DNA of 19,265 nt, taken from NCBI GenBank assembly GCA_016200365.1, contig JACQEW010000047.1:1-19265 (forward strand), read 5' to 3'. Shown here piece after piece: positions 14,033 through 19,265 of this stretch. The notes beneath the pieces were generated by a model. The model was not told the origin of the DNA. It made no database searches and saw only the letters and a list, made by a program, of their open reading frames with translations. Source of the stretch: Nitrospinota bacterium (lineage in GTDB: Bacteria > Nitrospinota > Nitrospinia > UBA9942). The position numbers were made by a program, and so were the translations under genes. How positions within the stretch are numbered: the first letter of the stretch is position 1; the number at the start of each line of letters is the position of its first letter.

Positions 14033-14975
14033 AACTAAACAGTGAACTTACAGATGTGGCGGTATGTATCCTCTTTATAGCCTCTCCCAGGAGTTTTGAT
14101 ACCGACAGCACCTTAATTTTATCGCATGCCTTCTGTTTATCATTCAATTGTATTGTATTTGAGGCAATAACCTCTTTAATCTGAGATTGGGTTATTCTCT
14201 CTATTGCCGGACCAGAAAGCACAGGATGGGTGCAGCATGCATAAACCTCTCTGGCACCATTTGCAATTAAGGCATTTGTCGCCTCAATCAATGTCCCTGC
14301 CGTATCTATAATATCATCTACAATCATCACCCTTTTGCCTCTAATGTCTCCTATTATATTCATTACCTTTGCAACTCCGGGCTTGTCTCTCCGTTTATCT
14401 ATAATTGCCAGCGATGTATTGAGCTTCTTTGCAAATGCCCTTGCCCTCTCCACACCGCCGGCATCCGGTGATACTATGACGAGGTCTTTTAGCTTCTTTC
14501 TCTTTATATATTCAATCAAAATAGGGGCTGCGTATAAGTGATCCACCGGAAGATTAAAAAAACCCTGTATCTGTCCTGCATGGAGATCCATTGCCAGCAC
14601 CCTGTCTGTCCCCGCAGCAGTAACAAGGTCAGCTACCAATTTGGAGGTTATTGGAACGCGGGGCTCTGCCTTCCTATCCTGACGGGCATAACCATAATAA
14701 GGGATAACGGCAGTAATCCTCTCAGCCGACGACCTCTTGAGGGCATCAATCATTATCAAAAGCTCCATGAGGTTTTTATTCACAGGGTCGCATGTAGGCT
14801 GAACTACAAATACATCCCTCCCCCTCACATTTTCCGTAATCCTTACCCCTATCTCTCCATCGGAAAAGTCATAAATGTTGGACTTTCCAAGGTGTATGCG
14901 GAGATACCTGCATATCTCCTCAGCGAGCCGGATATTTGCCCTCCCTGAAAATATAAGCAATCCCTTATGAGGCAC
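14031..14975 (-). CDS. prs: Ribose-phosphate pyrophosphokinase (PRPP synthase)
   Basis: Prs makes PRPP from ribose 5-phosphate and ATP for nucleotide, His and Trp synthesis. The GTG at 14975, preceded by AGGAGGG, gives 314 aa, the standard class I length. The frame stays open upstream through the palindrome and the tRNA gene, but that region is not coding. Motifs: LIFSGRANIRLAEEI at the N-terminus; the catalytic flexible loop PYYGYARQDRKAEPR (about 92-106); DLHAGQIQGFF (130-140); the ribose-phosphate region VSPDAGGVERARAFAKKL (from 168); and the PRPP-binding signature VMIVDDIIDTAGTL (about 216-229). It lies downstream of ispE, spoVG and tRNA-Gln, matching the lolB-ispE-prs order known from many Gram-negative bacteria. 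Confidence 0.96.
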   Translation of the reverse strand: MPHKGLLIFSGRANIRLAEEICRYLRIHLGKSNIYDFSDGEIGVRITENVRGRDVFVVQPTCDPVNKNLMELLIMIDALKRSSAERITAVIPYYGYARQDRKAEPRVPITSKLVADLVTAAGTDRVLAMDLHAGQIQGFFNLPVDHLYAAPILIEYIKRKKLKDLVIVSPDAGGVERARAFAKKLNTSLAIIDKRRDKPGVAKVMNIIGDIRGKRVMIVDDIIDTAGTLIEATNALIANGAREVYACCTHPVLSGPAIERITQSQIKEVIASNTIQLNDKQKACDKIKVLSVSKLLGEAIKRIHTATSVSSLFS

Positions 14976-14990
14976 AGACCCTCCTGATTT

Positions 14991-15065
14991 CAGTGCACCA
15001 GACACCAGGGCACCAGAGCACCAGTAAAAAACTCTTTTGCTGGTGACTGGTGCTCTGGTGCCCTT
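14991..15065. repeat. Palindrome of CACCAGAG words between tRNA-Gln and prs
   Basis: The left arm 14991-15024 and right arm 15036-15065 flank the loop AAAAAACTCTTTTG. It is nearly identical to the element at 15158-15232 on the other side of the tRNA, including the loop. It ends 14 bp before the tRNA 3' end. Confidence 0.93.
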
Positions 15066-15078
15066 CTTTTCTTGCTCT

Positions 15079-15153
15079 TGGCTGGGGCGGGAGGATTCGA
15101 ACCTCCGAATGCGGGTTCCAAAGACCCGTGTCTTACCGCTTGACGACGCCCCA
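15079..15153 (-). tRNA. tRNA-Gln (anticodon TTG)
   Basis: The minus strand folds as a 75 nt tRNA. The acceptor stem is TGGGGCG/CGCCCCA, followed by G and an encoded CCA. The D arm is GTCAAGCGGTAAGAC. The anticodon stem CGGGT/ACCCG has the loop CTTTGGA, so the anticodon is TTG and it reads CAA. The T arm is GGAGG-TTCGAAT-CCTCC. It lies between spoVG and prs on the same strand and is bracketed by twin palindromes, so it may be processed from the operon transcript. Confidence 0.96.
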
Positions 15154-15157
15154 AATT

Positions 15158-15232
15158 TCAGAGCACCAGACACCAGGGCACCAGTAAAAAACTCTTTTGC
15201 TGGTGCCTGGTGCACTGGTGCTCTGGTGTCCT
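15158..15232. repeat. Palindrome of CACCAGAG words between spoVG and tRNA-Gln
   Basis: The left arm 15158-15184 and right arm 15196-15231 flank the loop AAAAAACTCTTTTG. It shares GACACCAGGGCACCAG and the loop exactly with the element at 14991-15065. It begins 5 bp before the tRNA 5' end and reaches to 2 bp from the spoVG stop. Confidence 0.93.
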
Positions 15233-15233
15233 T

Positions 15234-15503
15234 TTATAACTTTGTCCCCTTTTTCAGCGCTTCGTTATACTCTTTCAGCACCCTGTCCTCGATCATCTTG
15301 CGGGTCTCGTTATTAAGAGGATGGGCTATATCCTTAAATGTCCCGTCCTTTCTCCTCTTGCTGGGCATTGATACAAAGAGACCGTTATTTCCGTTTATCA
15401 CCTTTATGTCCCTTATTACAAAGCAGTTATCAAAGGTTATTGATATATAAGCCTTCAGTTTCTGCTCATCTACAGGACTTACCCTTACTTCTGTAATCTC
15501 CAT
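15234..15503 (-). CDS. spoVG: SpoVG family nucleic-acid-binding regulator
   Basis: The 89 aa protein fits SpoVG closely: MEITEVRVSPVDEQKLKAY at the start, ISITFDNCFVIRDIKVI, then NGLFVSMPSKRRKDGTFKDIAHPL, the family's most conserved stretch. SpoVG proteins bind DNA or RNA and regulate varied genes; despite the name they occur in non-sporulating bacteria. GGGAGGTGATT lies just upstream of the ATG. The start overlaps the ispE stop by one base (TAATG), so the two are translationally coupled. Placement next to ispE and prs is also known in other phyla. Confidence 0.95.
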   Translation of the reverse strand: MEITEVRVSPVDEQKLKAYISITFDNCFVIRDIKVINGNNGLFVSMPSKRRKDGTFKDIAHPLNNETRKMIEDRVLKEYNEALKKGTKL

Positions 15504-16420
15504 TAGACAATCACCTCCCTTGGATATACTTCATGTAGACCTGTTATATTTTCAGCGAGAAAGAGAGTCCATTTCTCATGTCCCTGCTTACTGACCGCAG
15601 GGACAAGCTTCAGACTCTCAACAGCCTTTTCTGCTGAAGGGTAATCTTTAAATATACCGAACACCGTGGATCCGCTTCCTGACATCGAAGACCCGGCAGC
15701 CCCTGCCGACAGTAGAGCCTCTTTCATGTCGGCAATAACACTGTATTTTTCCGTAACCACAGACTCCAAATCATTGAACATAAGACTTGCTGCTTTTTCT
15801 ATCTCATCTCTCTCAAACATAAATTTAATAATTCTAATGTCATTTTTGTTTTTTGTCAATTCCAATTTTAGATTCCTGTATACCCACTCTGTTGAAATAT
15901 GGAGCCGGGGATTCAAAAGGATAACATAAAACTTGCTTTTAACAGGCAGGGTTTGCAGCTCATCCCCTCTGCCTGTTCCCATTGCCCTCGGGCATGATAA
16001 AAAAAGCGGGACATCCGCACCGATGGACTTTGCCGTCGGCAGCAGCTCATCCTTAGATAAGCCCAAATCCCATATATAATTTAATCCGAGGAGGGCAGCA
16101 GCAGCATTACTGCTCCCCCCTCCAAGCCCTGCAGATATGGGGATATGTTTACCTATCTCTATCCTTACCCCTTTATCAACACCTGTTCTATCTCTTAACA
16201 GCTTTGCAGCCCTGTATGCAAGATTTTTTTCGTCCGTTGGAATATCTTTATTATCGCTATGCAGCGTTATTGCACCTGCGGATTCGGTCAGCACAATATC
16301 ATCGCACAAATCAATCATCTGAAAAATGGTTTCAATATCATGGTATCCATCAGCCCTTTTCCCGACCACCTTTAATCCGATATTTATCTTTGCCGGGGAT
16401 TTGATTTTAATCGTTTTCAT
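15503..16420 (-). CDS. ispE: 4-diphosphocytidyl-2-C-methyl-D-erythritol kinase
   Basis: IspE phosphorylates CDP-methylerythritol in the MEP route to isoprenoid precursors, using ATP, in the cytosol. The ATG at 16420 gives 305 aa starting MKTIKIKSPAKINIGLKVVG. Catalytic K11 lies in SPAKIN and D136 in GADVPLFL. The GHMP-kinase ATP loop is PISAGLGGGSSNAAAALLG (from 94), and the third motif is SMSGSGSTVFGIF. RADGYHDIETIFQMID is also characteristic. An in-frame upstream extension of 23 hydrophobic residues is read from the palindrome and is rejected for a soluble enzyme. The stop overlaps the spoVG start. The start has no good binding site because the palindrome comes within 8 bp. Confidence 0.96.
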   Translation of the reverse strand: MKTIKIKSPAKINIGLKVVGKRADGYHDIETIFQMIDLCDDIVLTESAGAITLHSDNKDIPTDEKNLAYRAAKLLRDRTGVDKGVRIEIGKHIPISAGLGGGSSNAAAALLGLNYIWDLGLSKDELLPTAKSIGADVPLFLSCPRAMGTGRGDELQTLPVKSKFYVILLNPRLHISTEWVYRNLKLELTKNKNDIRIIKFMFERDEIEKAASLMFNDLESVVTEKYSVIADMKEALLSAGAAGSSMSGSGSTVFGIFKDYPSAEKAVESLKLVPAVSKQGHEKWTLFLAENITGLHEVYPREVIV

Positions 16421-16428
16421 TTTAAAAA

Positions 16429-16566
16429 TTTTCACCACAAAGACACAAAGGGCACAAAGAAAAGAGATATAAGGAAACCATGAAACCAAGAAGAAAATAA
16501 TTCATGGCTTCCTAGCTTCCTAATAGAATTTATCCTTTGTGTTCTTCGTGCCTTTGTGGTGAAAAT
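16429..16566. repeat. Nested palindrome of CACAAAG words between the LolB-like gene and ispE
   Basis: The outer arms are ATTTTCACCACAAAGACACA (from 16429, to about 16460) and the complementary run ending TTTGTGGTGAAAAT (about 16566). The inner arms AGGAAACCATGAA (16471-16483) and TTCATGGCTTCCT (16501-16513) are a second, different palindrome. The right outer arm touches the stop codon of the LolB-like gene. The outer words match the element at 5801-5972. Confidence 0.92.
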
Positions 16567-17513
16567 CAATTTAATTCCACTGCCTCTGCATCGTCAGGAA
16601 TAGTAAGCTCGAACAGCGATTCTTCGACTCCTGCATTCAATTCTACATCTGTGTATTCGATAGTCATTGATATTTTTTGTGGGGGAAGCAATATATTTGT
16701 CTTAAAGGGGAAAAGATAGCCTCCTGTTTTCCTGTAATCCGAAAAGGTTATAAATCTTACAACCTTTCCATTACTGTCATATCTCTTGACGGTCTTTGGA
16801 GAGAAATCAGCCGGCTCAATCCATATCTCGTCGTAAAATCCCCCCTCTCCCCCCTTTTCGACCTCCCCTTCCCCTCCTTTTAAATGAGGGGAAAAAGGGG
16901 AGGTTAAAGGGAGATTGGGGGGATTATTACCCCCCTTTTCTAAAGGGGGGAGAGGGGGGATTAATCGGGTTTTTAATATATACACCCCATTCCCTTTTGT
17001 ATAACCTGAATTTTCTATATGAAGATATTCGGCGAAATGCCTTCCGGTAATTAAATTTATTATATCATCGGGGGACATATATATGCCTGTCATTCGGGCA
17101 ATTATCTCAGGCGATGCCATTCCACGATAGAATCTGTTTTCATGGACATTATATGCCGTAACGATGCTGCCGTCGGATACCATGATTAATGAGGGCTGAC
17201 CCATTATACCCAATGATTCCAATCTGACATGGGAATCTCCGTTTACCGCTATTACCTCCTTTACCCTCTGGCTCGCCTTGGCAGATACGATATGCAGATT
17301 TGCAATACCTCTAAGGTCTCTTATTTTTTTGCTTCTCTCCTTGAGGGAGTCAATTAGCAGGTTAAGCGAAACAGGCTGATATTCAACTTTCTCAACCCTT
17401 TTGTATGCACACCCAGAAAGCCAGAAGACAGAAGCCAGAAGACAGAAGCCAGAAATGGAAACTCTATATTTTTTTCTGACTTCTGACTTCTGTCTTCTGG
17501 CTTCTGTTTTCAT
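16566..17513 (-). CDS. LolB-like outer-membrane lipoprotein with a repeat-derived insert
   Basis: The 315 aa protein has a lipoprotein signal ending LSGC (lipidated C35). It has a domain rich in beta strands beginning LIDSLKERSKKIRDLRGIAN, resembling the LolA/LolB or DUF4292 fold. Position directly upstream of ispE and prs matches lolB in many bacteria, where the product inserts lipoproteins into the outer membrane. The assignment leans on that order because sequence similarity to classical LolB is low. Two parts look foreign. Residues 4-35, the whole signal peptide, are encoded by the palindrome at 17414-17508. Residues about 184-226 (PPLPPLEKGGNNPPN... to EKGGEGGF) come from another palindrome inserted in frame between ILKTR and YDEIWIEP. 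The ATG overlaps the upstream stop as ATGA, which supports this start. Confidence 0.75.
   Translation of the reverse strand: MKTEARRQKSEVRKKYRVSISGFCLLASVFWLSGCAYKRVEKVEYQPVSLNLLIDSLKERSKKIRDLRGIANLHIVSAKASQRVKEVIAVNGDSHVRLESLGIMGQPSLIMVSDGSIVTAYNVHENRFYRGMASPEIIARMTGIYMSPDDIINLITGRHFAEYLHIENSGYTKGNGVYILKTRLIPPLPPLEKGGNNPPNLPLTSPFSPHLKGGEGEVEKGGEGGFYDEIWIEPADFSPKTVKRYDSNGKVVRFITFSDYRKTGGYLFPFKTNILLPPQKISMTIEYTDVELNAGVEESLFELTIPDDAEAVELN
16837..16962. repeat. C-run/G-run palindrome lying inside the LolB-like coding sequence
   Basis: The outer arms AATCCCCCCTCTCCCCCC (from 16837) and GGGGGGAGAGGGGGGATT (to 16962) are near-perfect complements. Inside are a hairpin of ACCTCCCCTTCCCCTCC with its complement (16861-16904) and a third piece, TTGGGGGGATTATTACCCCC. 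The length of 126 bp equals 42 codons, so the frame is kept. The words resemble the centre of the element at 4369-4517. Confidence 0.9.
17414..17508. repeat. Palindrome of CAGAAGT/CAGAAGC words encoding a signal peptide
   Basis: The left arm (17414-17455) and right arm (17474-17508) are imperfect complements built of CAGAAGC/CAGAAGA and TTCTGAC/TTCTGTC units. Read on the minus strand from the ATG at 17513, the first arm gives a basic segment (TEARRQKSEVRKK) and the second a hydrophobic one (SGFCLLASVFWLSGC). Confidence 0.93.
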
Positions 17514-19265
17514 TTTTTTAATAGGCTGTTTACCTTTTCCAGTTTATCTTCTACTGTCTTATTTTTCTCTCCTTTGAGAGATTTCTCCCATGCCTCTTTT
17601 GCCTTTTCATAGCTGCCTGTTTTAAAATAGACATCGCCGAGATGGTCGTATATGGTGGGGTCTGCAAGAACAAGGAGGGCAGCCTTTTCAAGCTCTTCTA
17701 TCGCTTCATTATAGAGTCCCTTTTTGTAATAAACCCAGCCGAGGCTGTCAAGGAAATACCCGTTATTCGGCTTAACCTCTAAAGCCCTTTTTATATGCTC
17801 CAGCGCCTCATCCAGATTAATACCCATCTCTGCATAAATATAGGCGATATAGTTGTGAGCATCGGGATTGTCGGGATTCAACTCCAGCGTCATCATCATC
17901 TCTTTGATACAGTTATTGCCCTCCTTCAATTTTTCGTAGATAACACCGAGCCTGAAGTGGTAGATTTCATTTTCAGGCTCCATGGTAACGGCTTTTTTAA
18001 GACTCTCCTTAGCCTCTACATACATCTTCTCGTTAAACTGGGCAATTCCGAGGTAATAGTATAATTTAACATTATCAGGTTCTATAGCAATTGCACTCTC
18101 TACCATGGCGATGCTCTCTTTTCCCTTTTTCAGCCTCTCGTATACCTGGGCAATATTGAGCATAATATCTACGGATTTCGGCTCGAGCTTTAAAAGCTTA
18201 AGCCACTCTGTCAGGGCATCTTCATCCCTTTCCATATCCTCGTATATTGTTGCAATATAAAATATAGCCCTATCATTATCGGGGTCTGCTGCCCTGATCA
18301 GCTGAAACTCCTCCAGAGCCTTCATATAATTTCTCTGCTGGTAATAGACCATCCCCATCTTCAGGCGAACCTCTATATTTTCAGGGGACTCCTTACTCAG
18401 CTTTTTATATTCATCCAGCGCCTCGTCATAAGACTCCTTCTTTATATACACATCTCCAAGCCTGCTGCGAGCCACCTCATTTCTCGGATCTATTTCAAGT
18501 ATTTTTTTATAGATGCTTACTGCATGGTCATATTTTTTTTGAAGCTGGTAGACCAAACCGAGACTCTCCATTGCCTTCAAGAAGCCGGGATGTATCCCGA
18601 TTGCCTTATTGAGATATTCCTCAGCCTTTTCATACATTTTAATGTTTGCGTTTATTCTGCCGAGATAATAGAGACCCAGTATGGAATCTGGCTCTGTTTT
18701 TACCAGTTTTTCGAGGACTTCGATTGCTTTAATGTAATCCTTCTTCTCGGCATAAATAATACCGAGAAAAAGATAGGCGTCCCTCTCTCCTGGGTCAACC
18801 TCTATAACCTTTTTGTATTGTTCTATTGCGGCATCCGGTTTTTTCTGGCTTGAATAGATGCTTCCGAGAATCATCCTCGCAGGTATAAAATCAGGGTCAA
18901 TAAAAACCGCCCTCTGGCATGCATCAACTGCAGATTCTATATCCCCCCTTCTTATAGAGACAAGGGCGAGGTTTTTAAGTATGGCAAGAGAGGCAGGGTC
19001 GTAGATTCTCGCCTGGCGGTATTCCTTTAAGGCGGATTCGAGGTCGCCTTTAAATTCATGGAGCAAGCCCAGTGTAAAATGATAGTATGCCCTGTAATCC
19101 GCGGGCGGCGATTTTACGCTTTCGATTGATTTGGGTGCAGCGGGGAACTTCTGCTCTGCGGATTGTCCTTTATTGGTTGCACAACCTAAATATAGAAGCA
19201 AGAAGCAAGAAGCAAGAAGCAAGAAAAATCTTGTCTCTTGCCTCTTGCCTCTTGCCTCTTGTCTC
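17510..19265 (-). CDS. TPR-repeat lipoprotein, 5' end beyond the window
   Basis: About 570 residues are visible from the in-frame TTG at 19222, but the frame is open to the right edge and the residues upstream (RQEARGKRQETRFF) look like the n-region of the signal peptide, so the start is probably outside. The hydrophobic stretch LLASCFLLLYLGC ends in a likely lipidated cysteine (lipobox slightly unusual, Y at -3). After a short linker come roughly 14-15 tetratricopeptide repeats with the typical A-x-x-x-Y/L...P spacing, for example DPGERDAYLFLGIIYAEKKD and NPDNPDAHNYIAYIYAEMG. TPR arrays mediate protein contacts. The partner is unknown, and an envelope-assembly role next to a LolB-like gene is inference. 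The stop overlaps the next start (ATGA). Confidence 0.85.
   Translation of the reverse strand, partial: RQEARGKRQETRFFLLLASCFLLLYLGCATNKGQSAEQKFPAAPKSIESVKSPPADYRAYYHFTLGLLHEFKGDLESALKEYRQARIYDPASLAILKNLALVSIRRGDIESAVDACQRAVFIDPDFIPARMILGSIYSSQKKPDAAIEQYKKVIEVDPGERDAYLFLGIIYAEKKDYIKAIEVLEKLVKTEPDSILGLYYLGRINANIKMYEKAEEYLNKAIGIHPGFLKAMESLGLVYQLQKKYDHAVSIYKKILEIDPRNEVARSRLGDVYIKKESYDEALDEYKKLSKESPENIEVRLKMGMVYYQQRNYMKALEEFQLIRAADPDNDRAIFYIATIYEDMERDEDALTEWLKLLKLEPKSVDIMLNIAQVYERLKKGKESIAMVESAIAIEPDNVKLYYYLGIAQFNEKMYVEAKESLKKAVTMEPENEIYHFRLGVIYEKLKEGNNCIKEMMMTLELNPDNPDAHNYIAYIYAEMGINLDEALEHIKRALEVKPNNGYFLDSLGWVYYKKGLYNEAIEELEKAALLVLADPTIYDHLGDVYFKTGSYEKAKEAWEKSLKGEKNKTVEDKLEKVNSLLKK
19195..19265. 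repeat. Palindrome of GAAGCAA words at the right edge, encoding a signal peptide
   Basis: The left arm 19195-19227 is four exact AGAAGCA-type units; the right arm from 19229 is a run of CTTGCCT/CTTGTCT units that continues to the edge. Read on the minus strand, it supplies the basic and hydrophobic parts of the TPR lipoprotein's signal sequence. The word family matches 10411-10507 and the inner part of 7189-7306. Confidence 0.9.

Noticed and set aside
14976..15215. 80-residue N-terminal extension of Prs
   Set aside because: The frame runs through two palindromes and the tRNA-Gln gene. The GTG at 14975 with AGGAGGG upstream gives the standard length.
13198..15232. CRISPR array, suggested by repeated CACCAGAGCACCAG words
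   Set aside because: The units are 7-9 bp without unique spacers, the arms are complementary, and genes lie between the clusters. No cas gene is present.
16421..16489. Hydrophobic N-terminal extension of IspE from an upstream in-frame start
   Set aside because: The 23 residues are read from the CACAAAG palindrome. IspE is a soluble cytosolic enzyme, and MKTIKIKSPAKIN at 16420 is the normal family start.
1481..16566. All palindromes as rho-independent terminators
   Set aside because: Many lie inside tight operons or between divergent genes, arms are long and imperfect, and most lack a U-tract. Only 8660-8712 has a fitting position, and even it has no T-run.
1481..19265. Insertion sequences or MITEs as the source of the palindromes
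   Set aside because: No transposase reading frame was found, the elements share no common ends, and I could not see target-site duplications. The sequences differ between sites.

Overview
The window reads as a chromosomal piece of a moderately AT-rich, Gram-negative, anaerobic or microaerophilic respiring bacterium. It carries an outer-membrane beta-barrel gene, two outer-membrane-type lipoproteins, an Rnf complex, a cytochrome b6f/bc-like complex with a pentaheme cytochrome, and a membrane pyrophosphatase. The gene order TPR lipoprotein - lolB-like - ispE - spoVG - tRNA-Gln - prs - rplY - pth recalls Desulfobacterota (former Deltaproteobacteria), Nitrospirota and related lineages. This placement is inferred from gene order and content and is not proven.

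Layout, plus strand: the 3' end of a probable DNA methyltransferase (3-410); rnfD-rnfG-rnfE-rnfA (477-3354), with no rnfB or rnfC in view; then, after a divergent DUF481 outer-membrane protein on the minus strand (3553-4335), a respiratory cluster of pentaheme cytochrome c, Rieske protein, b6-like cytochrome b and subunit-IV-like protein (4646-7779); then two small envelope proteins, DUF948 and YtxH-like (7845-8648). Minus strand, transcribed from the right edge leftwards: TPR lipoprotein, LolB-like lipoprotein, ispE, spoVG, tRNA-Gln(TTG), prs, rplY/ctc, pth, hppA, and a REC-GAF-PAS-HisKA protein ending at 8726.

The gene set is one of membrane energy conservation. Rnf couples ferredoxin:NAD+ electron transfer to ion pumping. 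The bc-type complex oxidises quinol and passes electrons to a multiheme c-type cytochrome. The pyrophosphatase recovers energy from the PPi made in biosynthesis. The right half is housekeeping (PRPP, isoprenoid precursor, translation).

The most striking feature is not a gene. Nearly every sizeable gap between genes is filled by a long imperfect palindrome (about 50-175 bp). Its arms are tandem runs of a 7-9 bp word, and the word differs between sites: CACCAGAG, CAGAAGT, GAAGCAA, GCAATGA, CACAAAGA, ACAGGATA, and C/G-runs. Several are nested, one palindrome inside another. They also reach into genes. They appear to encode the signal peptides of two adjacent lipoproteins, a 42-codon in-frame insert inside the LolB-like protein, and the C-terminal tails of RnfG and Pth. 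I found no transposase, CRISPR array or prophage.
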